In this document: positions 31,377 to 39,730 of the stretch, one piece after another
How the letters are laid out: each line of letters opens with the position of its first letter
Numbering within the stretch: the first letter of the stretch is position 1
Source: Candidatus Aminicenantota bacterium
GTDB taxonomy: Bacteria; Acidobacteriota; Aminicenantia; S016-38
Direction of reading: 5' to 3'
DNA: 40,557 nt
NCBI GenBank assembly: GCA_026987025.1
Contig: JALSNJ010000021.1
Location: 1-40,557, forward strand
Notes under the pieces: generated by a model
What the model was told of the DNA's origin: nothing
The model's input: the letters and a program-made list of their open reading frames with translations, nothing else
Databases searched by the model: none
Made by a program: the position numbers and the translations under genes

Positions 31377-32951
31377 ATGGTTCAGTTCGCCTTTCTGGAT
31401 TGGTTCTGGCTTGTTCTCTTCGTTCTCCTTATGACCCTCAGTGGGGTTTTCTTCTACAGATTGGGCAAAAGATCCCAGGCCGATTTCTTCCTGGCAGGGA
31501 GGGGGCTTCCCTGGTGGCTTCCTGCCTCTTCGGTCTATGCTACCCACACTGCCACGGACACACCTATCTGGATAGGGGGCGTTGTATATAAATACGGATT
31601 GGCAGGTCTCTGGTATGCCTTCTTTTCGGCCTGGTGTGCCATAAGCGCCTTCTCTTCCACCAGGATATTCCGCCGCTCCTTAGCTTACACCCAGGCCGAG
31701 TGGCAGAGCCTCAGGTTTTCAGGCCTCGGGGCCGAACTTCTCAGGGGGTGGTTTGCAGGATGGCAGGTTTTCATGAACATGTTCATTTTAGGATGGGTGG
31801 GCATTGCCATGGGCAAGGTCTGCCATTTCCTCTTCGGATGGCCCCCCTGGGTAGGATTGGCTTTCTTTTCTTCGTTGGTGGCCGTTTATGTGCTTTCCGC
31901 CGGTTATTGGGGCGTGGTAGTGGCGGATTTCCAGCAGGGGATTATAGCCTTCTTCATGATTGTCCTTACCTCCATCTGGGCGGTGGTGGCTGCCGGAGGT
32001 CCCCGGACGATAACGGCTAAAATAGCCTCTATAGGTCAGGCCTGGAGGTTAAACCCCTTTCACTTCACCGGAACCTTTTCCGGGGATTTTCCCCTGGCCT
32101 GGTTCCTGACCATGGTGGTCATAGCGGTGCTGGGCGGTTTCGGCATGGGAACCAGCATAGACTGGTATGTGGAGGCGCAGCGCATTCAATCATCCAGAAC
32201 CGTCAGGGACGCATCCTACAGCATCTGGTGGGGAACAGCCCTGGTCCTCATAAGAAATTCCTTCTGGGCCGCCGCCATAATAGCCTTCTTCTCCCTGTTT
32301 CCCCATTTAAAAAACCCACAGGAATACGAAATGGCCTGGTATGTTATAGGGTTTAAAACTTTGCCCGTGGGTCTGGTGGGTTTTTTCTTCGCCTCCATCC
32401 TGGCCATCCACTTTTCCACCATATCCACCCACCTTAACTTAGGGGCCATGTACTTCACCAGGGATATTTTTCAGCACTACATAAAACCGGATGCCTCTGA
32501 GAAGACCCTGGTGCAGGTCGGGAGAATAACCACCCTGATTCTTCTCCTGGGCTCCTTCTTCTACGGCCTTATGATGGAGGAGTTGACCAGATGGCTCATC
32601 TTCGCCCTCTGGATAATGGCAGCGGGAATCTGGCTTCCGAACATCCTTCAGGTTATCTGGTGGAGGTTCAATTCCTGGGGATACCTGGCCGCCTGGATTT
32701 CCAACCTTGGGCTGAGCTGGTTGGTGGTCTGGGTCCTTCCCGAGTTTAAAATCATTCCCTCCCTTCCCGACTACCTCCAATTCTGGCTTCTCATGGTGCT
32801 GGGGGCCTTAATTTACATACCGGTGACCCTTCTTACGCCTCCGGAGGATATGGACCACCTGGTGAAGTTTTATGTTATGAGCAGGCCCTACGGCTTCTGG
32901 GGACCTGTTAGGAGAGAGGCCATCTTCCGGGGCCTCATAGGGGAGGTTTAA
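31377..32951 (+). CDS. SSS-family sodium:solute symporter
   Basis: A 524-residue membrane protein with about 12-13 predicted helices and the SSS N-terminal signature (DFFLAGRGLPWWLPASSVYA, about 35-54). THTATDTP and the long hydrophobic cores of the LeuT-type fold follow. Sodium-dependent uptake of sugars or carboxylates is the family role. Its position directly after a secreted alpha-mannosidase suggests mannose or a manno-oligosaccharide (inference). GAGGAGAGG supports the start. The small membrane protein begins one base after its stop. Confidence 0.92.
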   Translation: MVQFAFLDWFWLVLFVLLMTLSGVFFYRLGKRSQADFFLAGRGLPWWLPASSVYATHTATDTPIWIGGVVYKYGLAGLWYAFFSAWCAISAFSSTRIFRRSLAYTQAEWQSLRFSGLGAELLRGWFAGWQVFMNMFILGWVGIAMGKVCHFLFGWPPWVGLAFFSSLVAVYVLSAGYWGVVVADFQQGIIAFFMIVLTSIWAVVAAGGPRTITAKIASIGQAWRLNPFHFTGTFSGDFPLAWFLTMVVIAVLGGFGMGTSIDWYVEAQRIQSSRTVRDASYSIWWGTALVLIRNSFWAAAIIAFFSLFPHLKNPQEYEMAWYVIGFKTLPVGLVGFFFASILAIHFSTISTHLNLGAMYFTRDIFQHYIKPDASEKTLVQVGRITTLILLLGSFFYGLMMEELTRWLIFALWIMAAGIWLPNILQVIWWRFNSWGYLAAWISNLGLSWLVVWVLPEFKIIPSLPDYLQFWLLMVLGALIYIPVTLLTPPEDMDHLVKFYVMSRPYGFWGPVRREAIFRGLIGEV

Positions 32952-32952
32952 A

Positions 32953-33246
32953 ATGGGATTGATAAGAAAGCGTTGGACGCCGGAGGAGGCGGACGAATGG
33001 ACCAGGGAGGATGTGATGGCCTGGGTTTTATCCCCGCTTTCCTACCTGTTGCTGTCGGTAGGTTCCGCCCTCTCCCTTTTCCTTATCCCCTCAGGATTTC
33101 TCCTTCTGGCCGCGGGAATCTCTATTACTTTCTTCCTGTTTTACACAATAGATCCCAAGCTCAAGGCCATATCCAGTGAATATGAGAAAAAGCAGAAGGG
33201 ATATTTGGAGAGGCTTGAGAGGATAACCCGCTGGGAGGAGGAATGA
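32953..33246 (+). CDS. Small two-helix membrane protein next to the SSS transporter
   Basis: A 97-residue protein. Residues 1-25 are hydrophilic (KRWTPEEADEWTREDVMAW). Two adjacent hydrophobic helices (about 27-47 and 49-67) follow, and a charged C-terminal helix (LKAISSEYEKKQKGYLERLE). The ATG lies one base after the transporter's stop, and the thioesterase gene overlaps its end (ATGA). Such small proteins encoded directly behind SSS genes may be accessory subunits, as is known for other secondary transporters, but this family is not one I can name. Both termini are predicted to be cytosolic. Confidence 0.8.
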   Translation: MGLIRKRWTPEEADEWTREDVMAWVLSPLSYLLLSVGSALSLFLIPSGFLLLAAGISITFFLFYTIDPKLKAISSEYEKKQKGYLERLERITRWEEE

Positions 33247-33653
33247 GACTTTTTGAAACCACCATGCTCTTTGAACCCAGAACCTACGACATAGATTTTG
33301 CCGGCGTGGTAAGCAATCAGGTTTACATACGCTGGCTGGAGGACCTTCGCTTTGAGGTCATAAGGCGCCATTTCGGCTGGGAAAACTTCCCCAGGGGTGT
33401 GATCCCTTTGCTCCTCAGGACGGAGGTGGATTACCTGAAAGCCCTTAAACTCCTGGAGAGGGTGGAGGGGAGGATGTGGGTCTCATCCTTTGACAATGTG
33501 CGCTGGACCATGGAAGGGGAATTCCTTAAGCTGCCCTCCAGGGAACCCGTGGTCAGGGCCAGGCACATAGGGGTGTTTTACAATATTGAACTCTCAAGGC
33601 CGACGAAGATTCCCCGGGACCTCAGGCAGGCCCTGGTGGGGTGGAAGGGATAA
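33243..33653 (+). CDS. 4HBT-family acyl-CoA thioesterase
   Basis: A 136-residue hot-dog fold protein of the YbgC/4-hydroxybenzoyl-CoA thioesterase group. The active-site region is TYDIDFAGVVSNQVYIRWLE (about 14-33). The catalytic Asp aligns with the TD of the YbgC motif and is followed by ExxR-like LEDLRFE. The central helix and sheet strands (FDNVRWTMEGEFLK) are as expected. It hydrolyses acyl-CoA thioesters of unknown chain. It is the last gene of the alpha-mannosidase operon, starting in the 97-residue gene's stop (ATGA). Its own stop abuts that of the convergent micro-membrane gene at 33654. Why a thioesterase sits with sugar genes is unclear. Confidence 0.88.
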   Translation: MRLFETTMLFEPRTYDIDFAGVVSNQVYIRWLEDLRFEVIRRHFGWENFPRGVIPLLLRTEVDYLKALKLLERVEGRMWVSSFDNVRWTMEGEFLKLPSREPVVRARHIGVFYNIELSRPTKIPRDLRQALVGWKG

Positions 33654-33794
33654 CTATTGCTGCCGGGAGGAAAAATGCCTGTAAAGAAGATAGGCTGCCA
33701 GAAAGGCTATGGCAAAGACAAAGGCGGGAAAGAGGGCTCCGAAAAGGGGAGACCCTATCCTTGGTATATTTAAAGAACGGAGGTTTTGAAACAT
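33654..33794 (-). CDS. Micro-membrane protein of 46 residues
   Basis: This short frame starts at an ATG overlapping the preceding stop (TAATG) and ends in TAG directly next to the thioesterase stop. It encodes FQNLRSLNIPRIGSPLFG after the Met, then one hydrophobic helix (ALFPAFVFAIAFLAAYLLY, about 20-38) and a basic tail RHFSSRQQ. GGAGG of the preceding gene's last codons (AAAAGGAGGAAATAATG) is a ribosome binding site for it. Single membrane pass, C-terminus probably cytosolic. No family recognised. Confidence 0.62.
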   Translation of the reverse strand: MFQNLRSLNIPRIGSPLFGALFPAFVFAIAFLAAYLLYRHFSSRQQ

Positions 33795-33904
33795 TATTTC
33801 CTCCTTTTCCTCTTCCTGTAATAAATGTAGGCGAATATGAGGCCGGTGAGGGAAGCAAGGTAGGCTATACTCATTCCCACCACCATGGCGAGACCCCTAT
33901 TCAT
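33794..33904 (-). CDS. Micro-membrane protein of 36 residues
   Basis: It encodes MNRGLAMVVGMSIAYLASLT, continuing as GLIFAYIYYRKRKRRK and a stop. That is one hydrophobic helix (about 5-28) ending in YY and a strongly basic tail, the classic inside-positive C-terminus. A GCGGAGG ribosome binding site lies 5-6 nt before the ATG. It sits 26 nt after the nitroreductase stop and is coupled to the 46-residue gene by TAATG. The size and layout recall small accessory subunits of transporters or oxidases, but no specific family is clear. Confidence 0.65.
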   Translation of the reverse strand: MNRGLAMVVGMSIAYLASLTGLIFAYIYYRKRKRRK

Positions 33905-33930
33905 GCTATCCTCCGCTTAATTTTAATCCA

Positions 33931-34494
33931 TCACCTGCATTCTTTGGGGCACTGGTCTATGAAGGAAAACCTCTCCAAGGGTAATCTTTCAGGTCTTTTG
34001 GCCTCGTCCTTTTTCTGTCGTTCCGAGAGACCTTCCCAGACCTCGGAGCTGTGTTTTCCCACTATTATCAAAGTTATCAGCGTCATGTCCGAAGGGATCC
34101 CCAGAACCCTCTTGGCTGCCTCCTCATCGTATCCTGCAATGGGATGGGCCACCAGGCCCATTTCCGTGGCCTTTAGAATCAGGAATGCCGTGGCCATTCC
34201 GGTATCAAAAAGATAATATTCCCTTTTCCCAACCTTGCAATCCAGTTCCGGCGAAGAGAAAACCCCTATGACCATGGAGGCCCTGGTGGCCCATTCGTTC
34301 CCCCTGGATAAGGTTTTAAAAAGGGCCTCCAGCACCTCAGGATCCCTGACGAAAACGAATCTCCACGGCTGTTTGTTGAAGCACGAAGGGGCAAGCTTGG
34401 ACACCTCCGCCAGTTCCCTGATATCCTCCAGGGTTATTTCCACAGGGGATAAGGACCTGTAGGCCCTTCTTTTTTCAACTATTTCGTTTAACAT
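33931..34494 (-). CDS. Nitroreductase-family flavoprotein
   Basis: A 187-residue FMN-dependent oxidoreductase. The N-terminal FMN-binding RRAYRSL (about 9-15) and SKLAPSCFNKQPWRFVFV (about 32-49) are typical, as are GMATAFLILKATEMGL (dimer helix) and the late SxxxG region. Family members reduce nitro-aromatics, quinones or enones, or act in cofactor metabolism; no substrate is evident. GGGAG is seen before the ATG and a TATAAT lies 16 nt further upstream. It is the first gene of a minus-strand unit with the two micro-membrane genes. Confidence 0.92.
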   Translation of the reverse strand: MLNEIVEKRRAYRSLSPVEITLEDIRELAEVSKLAPSCFNKQPWRFVFVRDPEVLEALFKTLSRGNEWATRASMVIGVFSSPELDCKVGKREYYLFDTGMATAFLILKATEMGLVAHPIAGYDEEAAKRVLGIPSDMTLITLIIVGKHSSEVWEGLSERQKKDEAKRPERLPLERFSFIDQCPKECR

Positions 34495-34510
34495 TTTAAT
34501 CTCCCTTTAT

Positions 34511-34516
34511 ATTATA
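34511..34516 (-). promoter_or_regulatory. -10 box of the nitroreductase operon
   Basis: Consensus TATAAT on the minus strand in the 49-nt gap behind the upstream glycosidase gene. A leader of roughly 10 nt with GGGAG precedes the ATG. The -35 (TGGAAA at 34534-34539) is weak. Confidence 0.45.
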
Positions 34517-34543
34517 GATTTGGGGGAAGCATCTTTCCAGGGT

Positions 34544-36976
34544 TCAGTGAAGAGAGCAAAGGAGCTCCTTCAATTCCCACCTGTTTTTGAAGGGGATGGC
34601 CAGCCTGTATATGGTCCTTATCTTCTCTAAGCTTCCTCCGGAACATCGGGGTTTTTTATCGGTGAGGATGAAGACCGTTGCCCTGTCCTTTCCCCATACT
34701 CCCATAATGTAGTTTTTGCCGTCCCTCCTCAGGAAGGAGATTATGGGGGCGGATGAAGGCGAACCGGGGCGAGGCCTAACCCTGACAAAGGGATAGAAAA
34801 AGTCCGAGACCGTAAATTTAATCCTCAGGTTTTCCTCTTCGGAGGTCAGGGCGGGGAAGGTGAATCCTTTGACCTTCTTCCCGTCCCGGTCGGTTATATC
34901 TCCGGCAAGTGCAGGCTCTACTTCTACGGAATATCCTTTCAATCGGTGAAGCTCCAGGGTTATTTCCACCTTCCGTCCCTTTCTCCTGTAGGTAAAATCA
35001 AGGCTTCCCTGGGCTATCCTCAGGTTCCTCACCCTGAGGAACCTCCAGTATAGGGGAAGGGAAGGTTTTAGAACAATTTTTCTTGCCCCGGCATCGGGGG
35101 AAAATCCCAGCAGTCCCCGTACAAAGGCCATGATGGGGGTAGCGTTAGACCAGATCTGATTGGGAACGCTTTCCTCCAGAGGCACATACAAATTCCCGTT
35201 CAGGACTTCAGGAGCAGCGCCGTAATCCCCATCCAATATTAGGTTCATGGAGGCCTGCAGCAGGGAAAAGCCGTGGTAGGGATTGCCGTATTTATAAAGG
35301 GCCAAAGAGGAGAAGCCGGTGAGGAAGGGCCAGACGGCCCCGTTGTTGTAACTGGTAGGCTCGTAGAAATTGGACAGGCTTGAGAGGAACCTTACCCCCC
35401 AATCGGTGGAAAGCCAGGGGGAGGCCAGGGTTTTTCCTGCCTCAGTCCCGTGTTTTTCCTCCACACATTCCATGCTCATGGGCACGGAAGGCCAGGCGCT
35501 CAATTCTTTTATGGGATGCTTCGGGTCTTTGAGCCCGTAAAAATAAAAGGAGTTTTCCCCATCCCAGAAAAACCTTTCAAAGCTCTCCTTAGCCTTTCTC
35601 GCAAATTTGGAAGCCAACACAGCGTTCCTGCGGAACTTCAGGGCCTTCCATATATAAGTCAGGCTTTCCCAGGCCTTCACCGAAAGTCCTGCCAAAAGGA
35701 TATCCGTCTTCATCTTCTGTCTCATGGGGCCTACCTCCGCCGCCCCCACCCCTGCTATTCCGGACTCCACCAGCCCGTCGTTGTCCTTATCGGCCGAAAG
35801 CATCCAGGACATGGCACGATAGATTTTTCCGGCGTACTTTCTGAGGAGGCGGAGGTCCCCTGTCCTTTTGAGGTAATCCCCCAGAAGAGCGATAAAATAG
35901 AGGGTGGTATCCCCGTGGAAGAAACCGAAGCCGTATTCGCTGAACCATCGGGAGGGAGGCAATCCCTGGGATATTTCGTGGGGAATTTTTCCGTCCTTCC
36001 TCTGGTGTTTGAAGAGAAATTTTATTTCCTTCTTTGCCAAGGCGAAATCCCCGGCATCCAGAGCCGCCATAGAGTTTATGGAGCCGTCGCCTCCGAAGAA
36101 CCAGGCGAAGCCCGGCCTCTGCCCTTCTCCGGAGAGTCCGTAACCAGCCACCAGGCCTTCCCCTGCCATGGGGTTCTTGACCAGGGCCAGATGGAGGTTT
36201 AACACCGCCCACTCCATGGCCTTGGTGAATCTGGGGTCCTGGGCTTCCACCTGCAGGAGGCTCTTGCGCAAATCCTGAAGCTTAGCTTTCCTCCCGTTGA
36301 TGGCCTCCTGCGGGGAAGTCCTTTCTATCCTTTTGAACAGCCCCTCGGGCTTCAGGTTCCCTGCGGTAATGGGGATGGGCAGGGTATGTTTTCCTGCCTC
36401 AAGGTGAATTATGTACTTCAGGTCTCCTCCGGGCAGGGTGTGGGCGGGAAGCCTGAGACCCTGACCGGCCGGAGGAAATCCCAGAAGTGCGAAGGTCCTC
36501 CAGGAACCCTCCGCTATGATGTATCCGCCCCTTTTGTCCCAGTAGGAGAACTTCCCCCCTATGCAGCCTGGCCACATGGGGGTTAGGTCCGGATGGAAGG
36601 TGAAAATTAAGTCCAGGGGTTTTAAGGCTTCCACTTCGTAAACGAGATAAATCAGCGGATGCTCCAGGGAGGCGAAGGCCGTTTCCTTTATGACCCAATC
36701 CTGATAAACGAATTTTCTGTGGAGGACCTCTGGGGTAATGGAGAAGCTAAAAAGGTAAGGATAGGGGGAAATTTCTCTTTCCTCTTCCCTTACTGAGAAC
36801 CTGAATCTGTGGGCTACTTTGTAAGGGTAAATCCAGAATTCCATGGCGCTGCCATTGACCTTTCCCATGACCGCTGCCTGCTTTCCGTATACTCCGAAGA
36901 AGGAATTTTCCCTGGCCTTAAAATTGGCGGAAAAGGAAAAGGACAAAAGGAACAATCCCAGAACAAATTTTCTCAT
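34544..36976 (-). CDS. Secreted (alpha/alpha)6 glycosidase, GDE/GH15-like
   Basis: An 810-residue protein with signal peptide (RKFVLGLFLLSFSFSANF). The N-terminal ~250 residues form a beta-sandwich, as in glycogen-debranching-type enzymes (TFHPDLTPMWPG; YIIAEGSWRTFALLG). The (alpha/alpha)6 barrel (about 255-620) has the substrate-site motif FAWFFGGDGSINSMAALDAGDF and KDGKIPHEIS. It also has TLYFIALLGDYLKRTGD and YNNGAVWPFLTGFSSLALYKYG. A C-terminal beta domain follows. These are hallmarks of amylo-alpha-1,6-glucosidase-like proteins, but secretion argues against glycogen. A plant, fungal or bacterial glycan is more likely (inference). The ATG overlaps the GH63-like gene's TGA (ATGA). Confidence 0.88.
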   Translation of the reverse strand: MRKFVLGLFLLSFSFSANFKARENSFFGVYGKQAAVMGKVNGSAMEFWIYPYKVAHRFRFSVREEEREISPYPYLFSFSITPEVLHRKFVYQDWVIKETAFASLEHPLIYLVYEVEALKPLDLIFTFHPDLTPMWPGCIGGKFSYWDKRGGYIIAEGSWRTFALLGFPPAGQGLRLPAHTLPGGDLKYIIHLEAGKHTLPIPITAGNLKPEGLFKRIERTSPQEAINGRKAKLQDLRKSLLQVEAQDPRFTKAMEWAVLNLHLALVKNPMAGEGLVAGYGLSGEGQRPGFAWFFGGDGSINSMAALDAGDFALAKKEIKFLFKHQRKDGKIPHEISQGLPPSRWFSEYGFGFFHGDTTLYFIALLGDYLKRTGDLRLLRKYAGKIYRAMSWMLSADKDNDGLVESGIAGVGAAEVGPMRQKMKTDILLAGLSVKAWESLTYIWKALKFRRNAVLASKFARKAKESFERFFWDGENSFYFYGLKDPKHPIKELSAWPSVPMSMECVEEKHGTEAGKTLASPWLSTDWGVRFLSSLSNFYEPTSYNNGAVWPFLTGFSSLALYKYGNPYHGFSLLQASMNLILDGDYGAAPEVLNGNLYVPLEESVPNQIWSNATPIMAFVRGLLGFSPDAGARKIVLKPSLPLYWRFLRVRNLRIAQGSLDFTYRRKGRKVEITLELHRLKGYSVEVEPALAGDITDRDGKKVKGFTFPALTSEEENLRIKFTVSDFFYPFVRVRPRPGSPSSAPIISFLRRDGKNYIMGVWGKDRATVFILTDKKPRCSGGSLEKIRTIYRLAIPFKNRWELKELLCSLH

Positions 36977-39126
36977 GGGTTCCTCCTTGAGGAGGGGATA
37001 TCAACGGTGAAGTGTCCCCGGGGAAATCTCACCTTCCTTCCTTTGAAGTAAAGGATGAGTTTCGGGGAGTACACCCTGAGTTCTGCCCTGAGTCCTTGAT
37101 GGTCCCACTTCAGATTTTTCAACACCCCCCTTCCCCTGAAGGCGAGGACCTTCCTTCCCTCCTCGTGAAGAACGAGGCTCTTTTCACTCACCTTTAAATT
37201 ATACCTTTTGCCCCGAAGTTTTATGTTTAAAAATTCGCTGGGGCCGGAGGCCGAAAGGTTGCTTACCCGGAAACCGTCCCAGGGGCTTATGTCAATGAAA
37301 TCCTCCAGCAGGGCCAGAGCGAAGAGAGGACCCCAGCTCTGATACCTCTGGCCCCCACCCTTCCCTGTGATGGAATTGTAGTTTTCCCTGCATAGTCCGT
37401 AGATAACCCAGGACCTGAGAAACAGCCTGGCTCCCCTCACCGCCAGGGCCGAAGCCTCTCTGTCAAAGCCCTCCCTTCTCAATCCGTGGTAGACAAGATA
37501 ATTGGTGGGGGGCCATACGGTTCCCCTCCAGTATTGCTGCTCCTTGAAGGCCGGGTCGTCCCTGGATATGGTGGGAATTATGAACTTTCCCCAGAATTCA
37601 TGGGGGTTCTTCAGGTGCTTCAAAAGAAGAAGAGCTCTTTTTTTGGGGACTATCCCCGCCAGCAGGGGGTAAAAATTGGAAGAGGCCTTGTGGGGTGAAA
37701 AACCCCCACTCCAGAACCTGTCCCTGTAAAAATTACCGTCCCATAGCAGGCGGTTTATTCTTTCTGAAATTTTTCTGTACATTCCTCTGAATTGTCTGCT
37801 TTCCTTCTCCTTTCCGAGGATTTCCGCTATTTTCCCCATGGACCATAGATCAAGGGCATGAAGGGAAGAGAGGTCCACGCAATCCATTTCCAGGGTGTGG
37901 GCCTTCTCGTTAAAGGCAACCCCGTCAAAATTTGGCAGGTCGTCCTGGCCCGATTCCCAGGCGGCCCTCTGGCGCCCGTTGGCCTTTAGCTCCCAGGGAG
38001 GCTGTCCGGGGCTTATCAGAGGGGTATCGCTTCCCCATTCCAGAAGGCCGTTTCTATTCCCATCCCTGGCCAGGTGCTCTCCCTCGTCCTTTATCCAGAA
38101 GTACAGCCATTTTTTAAGAACGGGATAGGCCCTGCGAAGCCGGGCTTTGCCTCCGCATTTCAGGTAAACCTTCAGGGTGAGAAAGGAACCCACCGGAGGC
38201 TGGGAGTGGTCCCGGCATCCGTTTCTGGCAGAGCGCCAGTTGGGAAGGTTTCCCCAGGGGTAAATGGTTTCAAGCACGGCTTCTATTTCCCTCCACGCCA
38301 AGGAACAGTCAAAGACCGAGGCCTCGGCGGCGTTGAAGAAGGAGTCCCACTCAAAAAGGGTCCACATGTCCGGTTTGCCATCGGGACCGGGGAAAATCCA
38401 CCTCCTCCCCGCCGGGATGTAAACCTTTCCCCTGTCGGGCTGTAAAAGTTTCATCCAGAGGAGGTTCCAGGAAATGGAGGAGACCAGGCCCTCCCACTCC
38501 CCCTTAACTCTGGGCCTGGCCTTTAAGTAGTGTCTTAGTTTCCTCCCCAGGAAGGACTTTATCCAGGGGAGGTTGAAGCGGAATTTTTCAAAACCTGCGT
38601 AAAATCCGAAGTCTCCCCCTTCAATTTCCGCAGTTGTGGGGGAGGTTATCTTCCACCTTCCTACGGTCGTGAATCTGAAGCCGTCCTCCGAACGAAACTC
38701 ACCCTTTTGATATGAAATAGCCTCTCCCATCCCCCAGGGCCTGTAGAAGATGAGCCTTATTTTGAGACCCGGGGGTATTCTCAGAAGTCCCACTATCCCC
38801 TGGCGGAACCTCCCGTAGGTTATTTTAAAAACCGGTCTTTCCCTTTTAGGGATCACCGGTGTTTTGTCCTTCAAACCAAAGGGGAGGCCGGGGTCAAAAC
38901 TTATAAGAGCGAAACTTCCGTCGGGGGCTATGGGACCGGGACGGTGGACCAGGTAGAAGGTATCGTAGCCATCGGCAACCTTCCCTTTCTTTACCATGGC
39001 AAAGCGAAACCCGTAGAGCTTTCCCCCTTGGTATATTACTATTCCGTGCCAGTAAGGGGGATCCAGGGCTCCGAAGGTAAAGGCCCCCAGCCATCCCACC
39101 ATCAATAGAAGTACCCATCTTCTCAT
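36973..39126 (-). CDS. Secreted GH63-like glycosidase (YgjK / mannosylglycerate hydrolase type)
   Basis: A 717-residue protein with signal peptide (RRWVLLLMVGWLGAFTFG). A beta-rich N-terminal domain precedes an (alpha/alpha)6 barrel (about 215-630). Motifs are MWTLFEWDSFFNA (255-266), AWESGQDDLPNFD (389-401, general acid Asp in the ESGxD motif), YWRGTVWPPTNYLVYHGL, and ENYNSITGKGGGQ (catalytic Glu expected in ENYN). They match clan GH-G (GH63), which includes processing alpha-glucosidase, E. coli YgjK and mannosylglycerate hydrolases. A C-terminal domain (about 635-717) is beta-rich. The exact substrate is open. It is coupled by overlap to the GDE-like enzyme. Upstream, neither a good SD nor a clear -10 box was found. 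Confidence 0.88.
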   Translation of the reverse strand: MRRWVLLLMVGWLGAFTFGALDPPYWHGIVIYQGGKLYGFRFAMVKKGKVADGYDTFYLVHRPGPIAPDGSFALISFDPGLPFGLKDKTPVIPKRERPVFKITYGRFRQGIVGLLRIPPGLKIRLIFYRPWGMGEAISYQKGEFRSEDGFRFTTVGRWKITSPTTAEIEGGDFGFYAGFEKFRFNLPWIKSFLGRKLRHYLKARPRVKGEWEGLVSSISWNLLWMKLLQPDRGKVYIPAGRRWIFPGPDGKPDMWTLFEWDSFFNAAEASVFDCSLAWREIEAVLETIYPWGNLPNWRSARNGCRDHSQPPVGSFLTLKVYLKCGGKARLRRAYPVLKKWLYFWIKDEGEHLARDGNRNGLLEWGSDTPLISPGQPPWELKANGRQRAAWESGQDDLPNFDGVAFNEKAHTLEMDCVDLSSLHALDLWSMGKIAEILGKEKESRQFRGMYRKISERINRLLWDGNFYRDRFWSGGFSPHKASSNFYPLLAGIVPKKRALLLLKHLKNPHEFWGKFIIPTISRDDPAFKEQQYWRGTVWPPTNYLVYHGLRREGFDREASALAVRGARLFLRSWVIYGLCRENYNSITGKGGGQRYQSWGPLFALALLEDFIDISPWDGFRVSNLSASGPSEFLNIKLRGKRYNLKVSEKSLVLHEEGRKVLAFRGRGVLKNLKWDHQGLRAELRVYSPKLILYFKGRKVRFPRGHFTVDIPSSRRNP

Positions 39127-39179
39127 ACAGAAATTCTGCCAGCAGATTAGCGAAATTTAAAGAAGATAAAACCACGGCT

Positions 39180-39208
39180 TTGGAGGTTCAAGCCCTTTCT
39201 GGTAAAAT
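39180..39208 (+). promoter_or_regulatory. Leaderless-type promoter of the DUF4382 gene
   Basis: TTGGAG (39180-39185), a 17-bp spacer and TAAAAT (39203-39208), then TCCCCC (6 nt) to the ATG at 39215. No Shine-Dalgarno. Confidence 0.6.
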
Positions 39209-39214
39209 TCCCCC

Positions 39215-39700
39215 ATGAAGAAAGTTCTTTTGCTCCTGGTTTTGCCTTTTTTGCTGGGTTTCTGCAAGCTTCACTTTGGAGAAGGTCAGCTTAACCTCTG
39301 GGTTCAGGCTTCCCCGCCTCCCTTCTCCGCCGATTACGCTAAGGTAAACATAATTAAGGTTTCCCTCCACTTCGTGGGGCATTACGATGTGGACCTGGAG
39401 ATGGAGCCGGTGGAGGTGGATTTTCTCCCGGTAGGAGAGGCTCAGCTGGTGGGTACCTTTGTTCTTGGAACCGGTTCCTACGATAAATTGAATCTGGAAT
39501 TCGGAGCCGCAACCCTGGGGGTGGGAGGGCTGGATTACGAAGCTGAGATAGCCGAACCCAGCATTAGCGTTCCCATAAAACTGGAGGTAAAGAAGGAAGC
39601 GCCGGTGGTTTTGAGGATTTTCATAGATGGCAGCTCCTTTTCCTATTCCGGAGAGGGTAGGTTTACCTTTACCCCTGTGGTTTACGCCACCGTTGAATGA
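39215..39700 (+). CDS. Secreted DUF4382 protein
   Basis: A 161-residue protein. The N-terminal signal peptide (KKVLLLLVLPFLLGF) ends near a cysteine, but the residue before it is Phe, so it is not a clear lipobox. The mature part is the DUF4382 beta-sandwich: LNLWVQASPPPF, then VNIIKVSLHFVG, the TFVLGTGSYDKLNLEFG core and the closing FTFTPVVYATVE. DUF4382 proteins are transthyretin-like secreted domains without known activity. It is a single-gene unit between the divergent glycosidase operon and dnaJ. Confidence 0.87.
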   Translation: MKKVLLLLVLPFLLGFCKLHFGEGQLNLWVQASPPPFSADYAKVNIIKVSLHFVGHYDVDLEMEPVEVDFLPVGEAQLVGTFVLGTGSYDKLNLEFGAATLGVGGLDYEAEIAEPSISVPIKLEVKKEAPVVLRIFIDGSSFSYSGEGRFTFTPVVYATVE

Positions 39701-39717
39701 AGGGCTAAATTTTAGTT

Positions 39718-39723
39718 TATAAT
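39718..39723 (+). promoter_or_regulatory. -10 box of dnaJ (leaderless type)
   Basis: Consensus TATAAT ends 7 nt (TTAGAGG) before the dnaJ ATG. The nearest -35 (TTGAAT, 39693-39698) is 19 bp away. The AGAGG directly against the ATG is too close for normal Shine-Dalgarno pairing. No CIRCE-type inverted repeat is seen. Confidence 0.6.
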
Positions 39724-39730
39724 TTAGAGG

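Noticed and set aside
39127-39214. Leaderless promoter for the GH63-like gene
   Set aside because: GAATTT lies only 4 nt before the ATG and no -35 fits at 16-19 bp, so it was not counted with the leaderless set.
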